Below, piece after piece: positions 27,002 through 37,158 of a stretch of 64,000 nucleotides of DNA. Where the stretch lies: NCBI GenBank assembly GCA_947624965.1, contig CANQMN010000001.1, positions 124,001 through 188,000 on the forward strand. Direction: 5' to 3'. The DNA comes from an uncultured Clostridia bacterium (lineage in GTDB: Bacteria; Bacillota; Clostridia; Christensenellales; Borkfalkiaceae). The notes beneath the pieces were generated by a model. The model did no database searches, was not told where the DNA came from, and saw nothing but the letters and a program-made list of their open reading frames with translations. Each line of letters begins with the position of its first letter. Within the stretch, counting starts at the first letter, position 1. The position numbers and the translations under genes are program-made.

Positions 27002-27982
27002 TCATCCGACGTCCACGGTAACGATGATGCTCTGCGCGTAGTCGCCGAATTTTTCGCCGAACAGGTTGAACCCGCCGTTGTTCTTCGCGTTCGCCTTCAC
27101 GCCGAGGCGGAACGTGAAATAGTCGCCCTCGCCGAGGCGGAGCTTCTCCGCCTTCACGCTCGCCACGCCCACCTCGTTGAGATAGACGACGTTTTCCTTC
27201 AACGTGATGTTGACGAGGAGCCCGTACTGGGTGTTCCCCTCCGACCACCACGGGGGATTGAGCCGTCCCCGCCTGCCGCCGAAGTCCCCGGGCGACGTGT
27301 ACGTGCACAGCTCCACGTCGTTGAGCCAGAAGGTGATGTCCGAGCACCAGTCGTTTTGGTAGTTGGGGATCTCCGAACAGAGTTCGAGGCTCACGGAGAG
27401 CGACTTCACCGTGCCGCCGTTTTTGAGGAAATCGTTGGGGACGCGGTATTCGAGGCTCCCGCCCGAAGCCCACAGGATCTGCGCCTCGCTCCTGCCGCCG
27501 AGCAAGAACACGGCGGGGGAATCGAACTCCCCGATGATGCCGTTCTCGCTCGCCATGCCGCACGGAGGGACGATCTTCGCGTCGAAGTAGCTCCCGATGG
27601 GCAGGCGGTACGTGTGCGTCGTCGTTTTTGGTTTGCGGTGCATCATGAGGTCGAACACGACCCAGTCCACCTTGCGGGAGACGACGTGCTCCTTCCCGCG
27701 GGAGGCGACCTTTTCGATCACCCGCACGAGCCCCGCCTGTTCCAGCACGTTGATGTTGAAATGGACCGTGGTTACAGGGACGTCGAGAACTTTTGCGATC
27801 TGCGCGACGCTGTAAGAATTGCCCGCCAAAAGCTGCAAAATTTTCCTGCGGAGACCGTGGCTCAACGCGGAAGCGATCGCGAGAAAGCGGTCGTCCGGGC
27901 TATTGCTCCCGATCCAAAGCCGCTCCATCCTGCCGCTGTTCGTGTTTGCGACCGATTTCGTTTTCTTGTTATCCGTGTCCAA
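27002..27982 (-). CDS. ArsR-like winged-helix regulator with C-terminal beta domain
   Basis: A protein of about 326 residues. The first third holds a winged helix (ALSHGLRRKILQLLAGNSYSVAQIAKVLDVPVTTVH, about residues 40-80), typical of ArsR-type repressors. The rest is rich in beta strands (GEFDSPAVFLLGG, DITFWLNDVELCTYTSPGDFGGRRG) and may sense a sugar, since it resembles a jelly-roll ligand domain. I prefer a TTG start at 27982, ten nt behind AAGGAG and 14 nt after the GH43 stop. An ATG at 27928 is an alternative. It probably controls this locus. What it binds cannot be read here. Confidence 0.75.
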   Translation of the reverse strand: MDTDNKKTKSVANTNSGRMERLWIGSNSPDDRFLAIASALSHGLRRKILQLLAGNSYSVAQIAKVLDVPVTTVHFNINVLEQAGLVRVIEKVASRGKEHVVSRKVDWVVFDLMMHRKPKTTTHTYRLPIGSYFDAKIVPPCGMASENGIIGEFDSPAVFLLGGRSEAQILWASGGSLEYRVPNDFLKNGGTVKSLSVSLELCSEIPNYQNDWCSDITFWLNDVELCTYTSPGDFGGRRGRLNPPWWSEGNTQYGLLVNITLKENVVYLNEVGVASVKAEKLRLGEGDYFTFRLGVKANAKNNGGFNLFGEKFGDYAQSIIVTVDVG

Positions 27983-27996
27983 TGTTTGCTTTCTCC

Positions 27997-30624
27997 TTAT
28001 AGCTTCTTGAAGGACAGATCTTTGTACTGGACGCGGCTGCTGTCCGAGAACAGTCCGCAATATCCGTCCATAAATGCGTTGTTGTCCACCGCTTCGAGGA
28101 TCTGCACGTCGTTGAGAAGGACGACGAACTTGTTCTGCAACACGCGCACGGTGACGCGGTTCGTCCTGCTTCCCGCAAAGGCGCGCTGTCCGTCCACGAG
28201 GGGCACTTCGCTCGCCAGCCGCGTCTCGAAGAAGTTCTCCTTGTAGAGCGCGACGGAATTTGCGTTCATTTCCAAAAGATACCCTTGGAACGCCCGTTTG
28301 GGGGTGCCCGCGATCTCGTCGTAGCAGAAGTTCTTCGCGCGGAAGAGAATGCCCGCCGTGCCCGACTTCACGGTAACGTCCACCGAGATCTCGTAGTTCG
28401 CGAGCCCCTTTGCGCCGAAGTAGTACAGCGTGCGCGGCTCGTCCGCGTTGGTTACCAGCCCGTTATTGGTGCTGAACGCCACCGAATCGCATCCGATGAC
28501 GGGCGTCCCCTGCGCAAAGTCGGCGGTGAGCGGGGCGTCGAAGTCGTCCAGCCGCTGTGCATCCTTCGCCGTGGCGATCTGCGTCATGTTCAGCGTGCCC
28601 TTGTATACCCTGATCTTCATCGAATGCACGCCCGCCTCGACGGGGAACGTCCCCGTGTGCACGGGCACATATCCCGATTCGGGGAATACGGCGTCCGAAA
28701 CCTTCATTTTATAGACGCTCCGCTCGTCGATGATGACCTCGAAGATACAGTTCGCGCTCTCCTTGGAGAGGGTGAGATCGAGCGCGTAGCGGCTCGCTTC
28801 TGGCGCGTTGACCGCATACTTCACCCAGTCGCCCGCATGGAGCACGGTCGCGACGCCGCCGTCCGATCCGCTCGCGGCGGTGCTCTCCTTTTCGCCCTGC
28901 CGCACGCCGTCCGTGCGGATCTGCGCCTGCGAGAGCTGCCAGCCCCTGTTCTCTTGTTTGAGATAGGTGTAGGCGGGGAAGGTCGCGCCGAGGTTTTTCA
29001 CGCTCTCGAAGTCGCCCGTGCCGAACGCGTCGTCGGAGAACTGCACATAGCCCGTCTCCGTATCCTTGCCGACGCCCACCTTGCCGCCCGCCGAGACGGG
29101 GCGGTCCAGCGCGATGCGCTTCACGTTGTCGTACCAGATCTCGCTCTTGCCCGCGCCGTTGATCACGCGGACGGTATGCAAAGCGTCCGCGTAGTCGCTC
29201 GCGGCGACGGTCGCCGAACCGAGGACTTCCGTCCCCCGCCTTACGGTGAGCGTCGTCCCGTCCACGGCGATCTCGGTAAACCCGTCGCTGCCGTAGCCGA
29301 CGACCGCGCTCCCCCGCCCCGCGCGGAGCTTGAAGTTGATCTCCGCCGTGAACACCGCGCCGCTCGCCTGTTCGGAGAGCTTCCACGCGTCGTCGCCCGA
29401 GAGCGCGAGCCGCTCGTCCCCTTCCGAGGTGAAAACGGGCATCGCGGGCTTGGGCGTGGGCGTGATGCACAGCCCGTTGACGGAGAGTTTCCCTTGGTTG
29501 GTGAACATCTGCGCCACGTTGTAGCGGCGGTTATAGCCCGAACCGTTCACGCCCGTGTGGTCGCGGCGCCCCGCGTTGTGATAGGCGATGAACACGCTGT
29601 CGAGGTTGGGACCATACACGTTGCTGCTGTGTCCCAGTCCGCGGTAGGTGCTCACTGCCTTATAGCCGCTCCCGGAGCCGTATCCGCCGCCCTCGTAGGG
29701 GGTATCGTCCCCCGTGTTGACGAGAATGATCTTGTTCTCCTCCGTTTTCAGATCGCGGAAGGGAAGCGCGTTTGCCGTGTACGAATACCCCACGCGGTAG
29801 CAGGAAGAATCCACGCTGTTGCCCGTATACGTGAGATACTTGTAGCCGTCCCGCTCGAAGATGCCGGGACCCTCCGTCCACCCGTTCAGAGAGGCGGTCT
29901 CGATGATGACGCGGTTGCCCTTCGTTACTCTCCCCTCCCCGTCGAAGAGGAGCGGAACGTAGGTGATGGTGCTGCCCAAGGCGTTGCCCGTCGTCGCGGA
30001 GACGAGATAGAGGTTGTCCTCCGCGTCCACCCAGAACGTACCGTCGATGCCCTCGCCGAGGTCGTTGGAGACGGGCTCGAACTTGCCGTTCGGCGACGTG
30101 GAGCGGAGAATGTAGTGCCCGGGCGTGCTTCTGCCCGATTCGTCCACGGGCTTCTCGCACAGATAGAAATAGCCGCGGTAGAACACGACCTCGGGCGCGT
30201 ACGCCGTATAGGCGATCGTGCCCGCGGAGCCCGCCGTGCCGTCGCCGTACACCCAGTTCGAGAACTCCCAGTCGATCATGTTGTCGGAGACCCAGCAGGG
30301 AATGCCGTGCGAGAGATGCCCCGTCGTTACCGAAGAATACAGATAGTATTTTCCGTTATAGCGCATCACATAGGGGTCGCCGATCTGGTAGATCTCGCCC
30401 TTGTCGTCGTAGAGTTCGATGTAGTTGAAGTAAGTGTTGTGCTCGTCGTATGTCGCGGCTTGGTATTTGATCTCGTCCGCGTCCAACGCGGTATGCGGTT
30501 GCGTATCGTAATCGTCCACGATGTCCTCGATGGGCGGGGCGTCCTTTCCGCAGGCGGCAATGCCGAGAAGCATGATGCCGCACAGCGCGATCCCCGCCGC
30601 TTTTTTCAGTTTATTTGCTTTCAT
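27997..30624 (-). CDS. GH43-type glycosidase lipoprotein with accessory domains
   Basis: An 875-residue lipoprotein; signal MKANKLKKAAGIALCGIMLL with lipobox GIAAC. The five-bladed propeller of family 43 occupies about residues 55-385, with the catalytic base in IYQIGDPYVMRYNGKYYLYSS and the acid in NGWTEGPGIFERDGYKYLT. Then follow a laminin-G-like beta-sandwich (400-560), a CBM6-like segment (WVKYAVNAPEASRYALDL, about 610-700) and a final concanavalin-like domain (720-875). It likely trims arabinose or xylose from the target glycan at the cell surface. Family 43 members vary widely, so the linkage cut is open. Confidence 0.87.
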   Translation of the reverse strand: MKANKLKKAAGIALCGIMLLGIAACGKDAPPIEDIVDDYDTQPHTALDADEIKYQAATYDEHNTYFNYIELYDDKGEIYQIGDPYVMRYNGKYYLYSSVTTGHLSHGIPCWVSDNMIDWEFSNWVYGDGTAGSAGTIAYTAYAPEVVFYRGYFYLCEKPVDESGRSTPGHYILRSTSPNGKFEPVSNDLGEGIDGTFWVDAEDNLYLVSATTGNALGSTITYVPLLFDGEGRVTKGNRVIIETASLNGWTEGPGIFERDGYKYLTYTGNSVDSSCYRVGYSYTANALPFRDLKTEENKIILVNTGDDTPYEGGGYGSGSGYKAVSTYRGLGHSSNVYGPNLDSVFIAYHNAGRRDHTGVNGSGYNRRYNVAQMFTNQGKLSVNGLCITPTPKPAMPVFTSEGDERLALSGDDAWKLSEQASGAVFTAEINFKLRAGRGSAVVGYGSDGFTEIAVDGTTLTVRRGTEVLGSATVAASDYADALHTVRVINGAGKSEIWYDNVKRIALDRPVSAGGKVGVGKDTETGYVQFSDDAFGTGDFESVKNLGATFPAYTYLKQENRGWQLSQAQIRTDGVRQGEKESTAASGSDGGVATVLHAGDWVKYAVNAPEASRYALDLTLSKESANCIFEVIIDERSVYKMKVSDAVFPESGYVPVHTGTFPVEAGVHSMKIRVYKGTLNMTQIATAKDAQRLDDFDAPLTADFAQGTPVIGCDSVAFSTNNGLVTNADEPRTLYYFGAKGLANYEISVDVTVKSGTAGILFRAKNFCYDEIAGTPKRAFQGYLLEMNANSVALYKENFFETRLASEVPLVDGQRAFAGSRTNRVTVRVLQNKFVVLLNDVQILEAVDNNAFMDGYCGLFSDSSRVQYKDLSFKKL

Positions 30625-30645
30625 GAAAACTCCTTAAAAGGGGTT

Positions 30646-30679
30646 GCTCTTCCCCTGCCCCGCAAGGCGGGGGAAGAGC
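30646..30679. repeat. CCCC/GGGG hairpin between locus genes
   Basis: The arms GCTCTTCCCC and GGGGAAGAGC surround a second short GC pairing. There is no T-run on either side, so it is unlikely to stop transcription. It resembles the C/G-rich palindromes at 52.5 and 61.7 kb. It could act as an mRNA stabilising or attenuating element between the giant lipoprotein and GH43 genes. Confidence 0.6.
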
Positions 30680-30699
30680 GTAGGGGGAATGGGTAATCG

Positions 30700-33600
30700 T
30701 TATTCCGCGGCTTCCTTGTGGAACCCGTAGTACTCTCTGCCGGTCACGTGCGTACGCAAGCCGAACTCGGTCCCCGTGAGCGGGGCGGCATCCGTGTACT
30801 CGAAGAACTGCGTATCGTTCACATACAGGATGATGTGAAGGCTCGTCTCCTCTTTTTTGAGCTCGATCGTCATCTTATAGGTGCCGTCGCTGTCCCATGC
30901 GCTGCCCGCGGCTTTCGCCCAGTCCGTACCGGCGGTGTTGTTGAGGACCTGATATCCCGTGGAGGAGCTCTGCGTGCCGACGCACTTCACGAGCTGCCAG
31001 CCGCCCTGCTGTGCGTTGATATACCAGTAGTAATAGCTCGTCGTCTCCTTCTGCGACGCCGTTTCGTTTGCAAGATCCGTCGCGCAGAACACCACGCCGC
31101 CCTGGTTGCCCGCCGTCGCGCCGGGGAAGGTGATATACCAGCTCAACTTCCCCTCCTCGAAGGGCTCGCCGTCCATGCGGACCATGGAGGGAACGGTGGG
31201 TTTGTAGAGATCGTACACGCCGTCGTTGGTGTGTCCCGCCGTGCCCTGCGACGCTTGGAAGGACGTGATGGGCTCTTCCACCGTCGCGTGCCATCTCGCT
31301 TTGAGGTGTACGCTCTTGATGGGCGTGCTCGTGGTAACGAGCTCGCCGCTCTCGTCCTCCCAGCCGACGAACTCATAGCCGAAGCCCGTCTTGTATTCGA
31401 GCGTGGGAAGAAGTTCGTCCGTGAAGTTTCCGTCGAACGGCGTCTGTGCCTGTTGGGGCGCAGTGCCGACCGAAGATTCGTACGAGACGATCGCCTGATC
31501 GGACCAGACCGCATAGAGATTGGCGTTGACCGAGCCGTCCTTCATCACGACCTCGTCGCCCGCGTGCAGCGTTGCGGCGTCCGCGCCGCTGTCCGTCGCC
31601 CAGCCGAGGAAGCCGTGCTTGTCCTGCGCCGCCGCGGGAAGCGTATACTTCCAGTTCTTGGGAAGGGACACGGTGAGATCGTTTTCCTGCGCGCCGTCCA
31701 CCTTGCCGCCGTTGCCGTGGAAAGTTACGGTGTACTTGTCGTCCTCGGGGATCTCCTCTACCGTCTCCGCCGTGAAGCCCCACCATTCGCGCGTTGCCTG
31801 CGCGGTGAGAATGCCCATCTGCGCGCCGCCGATCGGGTCCTCGTCCACATAGTCGAAGAACAGCTTGTCGTTCACATAGAGCATGATGTGGAGCTTTTCG
31901 CCCAACTTCTGCAATTCGACCGCCATCTTGTACGTGCCCGCGGGGTCAAACGCCGCGCCGTACGTAAGATTCCATGCCGACTGCGTGTTGACGTTGGTGC
32001 GCTTGCCGTCCGTAACCTTGTAGAGCATCCAGCCGCCCGAGGTGTTGTTGATGTACCACGAGTAGTACGGGTGCGAGAAATCGTTCACGTTCGTGGAGGA
32101 CTGTTCCAACAGCTTGTCGATCTCGTTGCCGCCGAACATGAAGTGGTTGATGAGCTGCCCCGAACCGCCTTTGAAGGTGTTGAACCACGTGATCCTGCCC
32201 TCTTCGAGCGTCTCGTTGAAGATGATGAAGGAGTTCGCCGCGGGAGCGTACACGTCGTACACGCCGTCGTTTTTCATCACGGGTTCGGCGAGCGACCGCT
32301 TGGAGGTGAGCTTGGTCCCGCCCGAGAGCGTCGCCTTCCAGTGCGCGGTGAGCGTTACGCTCTCCGTAACGGGATCGCCCGCGTTCACCTTCGTCTCGGG
32401 ATCCTTGTACCAGCCCTCGAACTCATAGCCGTACCCCTTCTTATATTCGAGCTCGGGAAGCTCCTCCGACGTGAAGTTGTGCCCTTCGCCCTTTTGAAGG
32501 GTCTTTGTCTCGGGCGCGGTCCCCACGGAGGTAACGTACGTGATGACCGCTTCGTTCGTGAAGATCGCATACAGTTCCGCGCCGCCGTCGATGTCCTTCC
32601 CGATGACGAGCGTGTTCTCCACGATCTGCGCCCTGTCCTCCGAAGCCTTGGACCAGCCGAGGAAATCGTACCCGTCCCGCAACGCGGCGGGAAGCGTGAT
32701 CGTCCACCCGTCGAGCGCGTAGAGGTCGAGATCCTGCTGTCCGTTCACCGTGCCCTCCACGCCCGCATGGAGCGTGATCTGCAATTTTTCGCTGTTGTCG
32801 ATCGCGTCGTGCTCCTGCGCGGAGACCGCATAGTACTCCCGCGCGTAGTCGCCCGCGGTCGAGCGGATCCCGATCTCCGTGCCGGGAAGCGGGCTGTTGT
32901 CCGTCGTGGTGAAGTAGGGCTCGTCGTTCACGAAGAGCGCAATGCGCAGTGCGCCGCTCGCAAGACGTTCGAGTTCTACCGTCATCTTGTAGTTGCCGTT
33001 CGCGTCGTAGGGTCTGCTGTACTTCCAATCGACGCCCACGGCGTTATTGAACGTCGTGTACGCCGTGCCGAGGCACTTGGCGAGCTGCCACTTGCCGCCG
33101 TCCTGATTGAAATACCAGTAGTAATAGCTCGTATGCGCGGTGTTGTTTTTGGAATTGTCCGCGCTCACCTCGTTCACGAGATCCGTTCCGCCGAACACGA
33201 TGCCGCCTTTGCCGCCCGTGCCCTTGAAATTGGTATAGAAGGTGAGCCTGCCCGAGTGCAGGGATATGCCGTCGAACTTGGCGATCGCCGTCGCGCTGAC
33301 GCTGAACAAATCGTATACGCCGTCGTTCTCCGTTTTCGGCGTGCCGATCTTGCTTGCGGAGAGCCCGCTCGCAAACGTCCCTTCGAGCGAGGCGTTCCAG
33401 TGCGCGGTGAGCGTAACGCTTTCCGTAACGGGGTCGCCCACGTTCACCTTCGTCCCTTCGTGATACCACCCGTCGAACTCGTAGCCGTACGGTGCGCCCG
33501 TGGGTGCGACAAGCTGCTCCGCCGTAAGCTGCGAATTGAGGGAGACCTGCGTCTTTGCGGGCGCCGTGCCAACGGGCGTAACATACGTGATGATCGCCTG

Positions 33601-36600
33601 ATCGGTGAAGATCGCATACAAAGTATTGTCGATATACGAGGCGTTCATGTACATGTTCCCGAGTTGTTCCTCGGTGAGGATGTGATCGAAATCGCCCGCC
33701 GCCGTAGACCAACCGACGAAGTGATTATCGGGCTTCGTGAGCGCCATGGGAAGTTCGATCTTCCAGTTTTCGGGAAGTTCGAGCTCGGTCGGCGCGCCCG
33801 CGCCGCCGTCGAGGTCGAGGTGGAGCGTTTTCTTGTTTTGAATGTCCTCCGCGCCCGCCGTCGTAAAGGCGAAATACTTTCTCGTGCCCGCGCTCTGGTT
33901 GGTGCGGATGCCGAGTTCGTCGCCCGTGAGCGGCGTCTCGTCGAGGTAGGAGAAGAACAGCCTATCGTTCACATAGAGCAAGATGTAGGCGGAGCCGTCC
34001 GAAAGCCGCTGGATATCCACCGCCATCTTGTACGTGCCGTTCGGATCGAACGCCTCGCCGTAAGCATTCTGCCACGACGCGCCCGCGGCGATGTTGAGCA
34101 CGCCGCCCGCGTAATCGGTGCCGATCACTTTCACGAGCTGCCAGTTGCCCCACACGCCGCTGCTCTGCCAGCTGTTGACATACCAGTAGTAGTAGCTCGT
34201 GTGCTCCGTCTGCGCCGCGCTCGTCTCGTGGGCAAGATCGGTCGCTCCGAAGAGGAAACCGCTCTGGCTCGCGGAAGTCGCGCCCGTAAACGTCGTGTAA
34301 AACTCCACTCTGCCCTCGCTGAAAGTCTTGTCGAGCTTGATAATGGAGCTCGCGTAGGGCGTTACGATGTCGTAAATGCCGTCGTTTTCGCGCTCGAACG
34401 ACCCGACGACCGCCCTGTCGCCGAAGCCGGCGAGGTCGTCGGAGACCGCCGCCCAGTGCGCCGTGAGACGGAGATCGCCCGAAACGGTACTGCCCGCCGC
34501 ATACTTCGTCGCGCCGTCGTACCAGCCGTCGAACTTATATCCCGTGCGCGTCGCCGCGGGGAGATCCTCCTGCAATTCGCCCTTGGTTACGACCGCGATC
34601 TCCGCAGACGTGCCGCCGTTCGCGTCGAAGGTAACGACCGCCTGCGTCTCGTCGATGTAGTACGCATAGAGCGTCATGTCGTCGTATTCGCTTTGCATGA
34701 TCTCGCCGCGGAAGAACGTCGTGCCGTCGTCGCGCTCCGTCGTCCAGCCGACGAACGTCTTGCCCTCCTCGGGCGTCGGCGCGGGAAGCGAGATGCCCCA
34801 CCCCGCGGGACGGCGATATTCCGCCGTGCTTTCGCTGTTCAGCGTGCCGCCGTTCGCGTCGAGGTTTATGGTGAGCCCGCCGAGCGCGAAAGCCTCTTGG
34901 ATATGCACGCCGTAATAGGTGCAATTCCCGTCCTTATTGCGGAAGCCGAGCATGTCGCCCGTCAGCGCGGGACCGCCGATGCTTCCGTTGTCGTAATACG
35001 AGTCGAGTTTCGCGCCGTCGAAGTACAGGATGATGACCTTCCCGTTGGGCGCATCGGAAAATTCCACGGAGAGCTCGTGCCGCATGCCGGGGATGTAGTC
35101 TGCGAGCGTCCCCTGCAACAGGACGTCGTACCCGGGGTTGCTCTCGTTCGCCGTCTGGGGATTGGCGGAAGAGGTAACCTTTGCAAGTTGCCAAACGCCC
35201 GTCGAATGGTTCATGTGCCAATAGTAATAACTCGAACCCGTTTGGATGAAGTCGGCGTCGCTCAACGTGCCGAAATCGGAGCGGATCGTCGCGCCGAACA
35301 CGACCCCGTTGCCGCCGTATGTGGAATATTTGAGGTAGACGGTGTACTTCCCGTCCGTGAAGTGCACATTCTCGAAGGTCGCGAAGGAGCCGCTGTTCGC
35401 CTTGAACGCGGTGTACCCTTCGTACGCCGTATCCGTCGTATAGGAGCCCTTGTCCGTGTGCAGGGTAACATCGGTAACCTCCTGCCCCGCGGGCTTTTGC
35501 CACTTCGCGGTGAGGATGACGAGCTTGGTGTCCCCGTCGTAATCCTGCGCCGCAAAGACGGTCTCCTCCTCCGCCTGCCGCTCCGTTCCACCGTCGTCGT
35601 AGAACCAGCCGACGAACTCGAAGCCGAGTTTTTGCACGGCGGGAAGTCCCTGCGCGCCGAGCGCTTCGCCGTTCGCGCGGTAGATGTAGGGGATCTGCGT
35701 CTCGTTGCCCGCCTCATAGACGATGGTCGCGCCGTGCGGAATGACGCTCCACGCGGCTTTCAGCGTGATGGAAGACGAAAGCGGCGACGTGCCGTCGTAG
35801 ACCTCGCCGTCCGGATAACGCCAGCCCTCGAACGCATAGCCGGGGTTGGCGGGGACGGGAAGTTCCGCCGCGGGCATCGCCACTCCCTCTGCGACGCGCA
35901 CGAACTTCGTTTCGCAGACGCCGCCGTTCGCATCCAACGTGATCTGGTTGTGGGTGGAACGGACTTGGAGATCTTCAAAGTAGATGCCGGGCTTGGTGGA
36001 GCGGAAGCCGACGCCGAGCCCGCCGAGATAGGCAAAGTGGTTGCCTTCCTCAAAGGTCCCCGTCGAACTCTCTACCGTAAGTTGCAGCGCATCGTCGACA
36101 TAGAGGACGACCCCGCTCTCCGACGATTCGATCTTGACGTGAATGGTGAGCGGCTCGGACGCATCCTTCGCCGCCGTGTATTTCTCCTTGAAGGGCGTGG
36201 TGTTCTGGGTGAGAAGCACGCTTTTGAGCGCGGAATAGCCGTTGGTGCCGCTGCCCGCCTGGATATACGCGATCTGGAATGCGCCCGCGCTAGGATTGAA
36301 GTGGAAATACCAGTACTCGCTCCCGTCGTTCATGAACGGCGCGTCGCCGTTGCCGAGCGTAACGTTCCAAACAAGTCCCGCGCCCGTGCACGTATAGTCC
36401 TCAACGGTGATATCCGCCTCGATCTCGCCGTACGCCATCTCCGTTCCCGCCATCGTCGTAATGGCGCGCGTCGAAGTGGCGAGATGGTATCTCCCCTGCG
36501 CGTCGACTTCCCACGAGGGAAGCACGCCGTAATCGTACAGCGCGGTGAGATAGACGTCCTCGGGATAATCGAGCGTGAAGGAATCCGTGTACGTCTTGTT

Positions 36601-37095
36601 CTCCGCCGTGTACTTCCAGCACAGGAAGGGATACGACTTGCCTCCGAGGACCTGCGGCTGCGGTTGCGGCAACGAGACCGTCTCCCCCACGGAGACGGTC
36701 ATATCGTCGAAACTCTCGCCCGTCTTGGTATCGAAGATGATGCTGTACTGTCCGACCGACCACTTCGCATAGAGCGTCGCATCGCCGTCCACCTCCAAAG
36801 AGGGGGCGATGTTGCCGTTTGCCTGCACTTTTTGCGTAAGCGCCTCGTCGTAGTGCCAGCCGTCGAACCTGTACCCGTAGTTATACGGCGTGGGGAGCGT
36901 GAAGGGCTGTCCCACCGTATATGTCCGGGGCGCGATCGTCGCTTCGCAGTTCGTCTCGAAAGAGATGGTGTACTGGTCGCCGTCCCGCGATGCGCACGCC
37001 GCGATGCCGAACGCGAGCGTCAGGGCAAGGGCGACGGACATAAAAATCAGAGCGAGCTTGGAAACGATCGCCGATTTTTTGCCTACCGGTTTCAT
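30700..37095 (-). CDS. giant InlB-repeat / laminin-G-like surface lipoprotein
   Basis: A 2131-residue lipoprotein; signal segment with lipobox GIAAC near residue 33. At least six beta-sandwich modules of about 170 residues (for example around WYITFPGATAGNQGG, WFNTFKGGSGQ, FYTNFKGTGGKGG, FYTTFTGATSASQSG) alternate with InlB/Flg_new repeats of the GYxFDGWY...LTAHW type. No catalytic motif, LPXTG or SLH anchor is visible. It is probably a glycan-binding or spacer protein of the polysaccharide locus, held by its lipid anchor. It is encoded between the two GH43 genes. The modules share near-identical blocks, so recombination between repeats is possible. Confidence 0.85.
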   Translation of the reverse strand: MKPVGKKSAIVSKLALIFMSVALALTLAFGIAACASRDGDQYTISFETNCEATIAPRTYTVGQPFTLPTPYNYGYRFDGWHYDEALTQKVQANGNIAPSLEVDGDATLYAKWSVGQYSIIFDTKTGESFDDMTVSVGETVSLPQPQPQVLGGKSYPFLCWKYTAENKTYTDSFTLDYPEDVYLTALYDYGVLPSWEVDAQGRYHLATSTRAITTMAGTEMAYGEIEADITVEDYTCTGAGLVWNVTLGNGDAPFMNDGSEYWYFHFNPSAGAFQIAYIQAGSGTNGYSALKSVLLTQNTTPFKEKYTAAKDASEPLTIHVKIESSESGVVLYVDDALQLTVESSTGTFEEGNHFAYLGGLGVGFRSTKPGIYFEDLQVRSTHNQITLDANGGVCETKFVRVAEGVAMPAAELPVPANPGYAFEGWRYPDGEVYDGTSPLSSSITLKAAWSVIPHGATIVYEAGNETQIPYIYRANGEALGAQGLPAVQKLGFEFVGWFYDDGGTERQAEEETVFAAQDYDGDTKLVILTAKWQKPAGQEVTDVTLHTDKGSYTTDTAYEGYTAFKANSGSFATFENVHFTDGKYTVYLKYSTYGGNGVVFGATIRSDFGTLSDADFIQTGSSYYYWHMNHSTGVWQLAKVTSSANPQTANESNPGYDVLLQGTLADYIPGMRHELSVEFSDAPNGKVIILYFDGAKLDSYYDNGSIGGPALTGDMLGFRNKDGNCTYYGVHIQEAFALGGLTINLDANGGTLNSESTAEYRRPAGWGISLPAPTPEEGKTFVGWTTERDDGTTFFRGEIMQSEYDDMTLYAYYIDETQAVVTFDANGGTSAEIAVVTKGELQEDLPAATRTGYKFDGWYDGATKYAAGSTVSGDLRLTAHWAAVSDDLAGFGDRAVVGSFERENDGIYDIVTPYASSIIKLDKTFSEGRVEFYTTFTGATSASQSGFLFGATDLAHETSAAQTEHTSYYYWYVNSWQSSGVWGNWQLVKVIGTDYAGGVLNIAAGASWQNAYGEAFDPNGTYKMAVDIQRLSDGSAYILLYVNDRLFFSYLDETPLTGDELGIRTNQSAGTRKYFAFTTAGAEDIQNKKTLHLDLDGGAGAPTELELPENWKIELPMALTKPDNHFVGWSTAAGDFDHILTEEQLGNMYMNASYIDNTLYAIFTDQAIITYVTPVGTAPAKTQVSLNSQLTAEQLVAPTGAPYGYEFDGWYHEGTKVNVGDPVTESVTLTAHWNASLEGTFASGLSASKIGTPKTENDGVYDLFSVSATAIAKFDGISLHSGRLTFYTNFKGTGGKGGIVFGGTDLVNEVSADNSKNNTAHTSYYYWYFNQDGGKWQLAKCLGTAYTTFNNAVGVDWKYSRPYDANGNYKMTVELERLASGALRIALFVNDEPYFTTTDNSPLPGTEIGIRSTAGDYAREYYAVSAQEHDAIDNSEKLQITLHAGVEGTVNGQQDLDLYALDGWTITLPAALRDGYDFLGWSKASEDRAQIVENTLVIGKDIDGGAELYAIFTNEAVITYVTSVGTAPETKTLQKGEGHNFTSEELPELEYKKGYGYEFEGWYKDPETKVNAGDPVTESVTLTAHWKATLSGGTKLTSKRSLAEPVMKNDGVYDVYAPAANSFIIFNETLEEGRITWFNTFKGGSGQLINHFMFGGNEIDKLLEQSSTNVNDFSHPYYSWYINNTSGGWMLYKVTDGKRTNVNTQSAWNLTYGAAFDPAGTYKMAVELQKLGEKLHIMLYVNDKLFFDYVDEDPIGGAQMGILTAQATREWWGFTAETVEEIPEDDKYTVTFHGNGGKVDGAQENDLTVSLPKNWKYTLPAAAQDKHGFLGWATDSGADAATLHAGDEVVMKDGSVNANLYAVWSDQAIVSYESSVGTAPQQAQTPFDGNFTDELLPTLEYKTGFGYEFVGWEDESGELVTTSTPIKSVHLKARWHATVEEPITSFQASQGTAGHTNDGVYDLYKPTVPSMVRMDGEPFEEGKLSWYITFPGATAGNQGGVVFCATDLANETASQKETTSYYYWYINAQQGGWQLVKCVGTQSSSTGYQVLNNTAGTDWAKAAGSAWDSDGTYKMTIELKKEETSLHIILYVNDTQFFEYTDAAPLTGTEFGLRTHVTGREYYGFHKEAAE

Positions 37096-37158
37096 TCTTG
37101 TTTCCTCCTTATCATTTCCGCACCGTCTTTCTCGCGGCGCGTTTCGTTTCTCTTTCCC

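Noticed and set aside
28285..30696. 803-codon plus-strand open frame
   Set aside because: Antisense to the GH43 lipoprotein, no recognisable domain.
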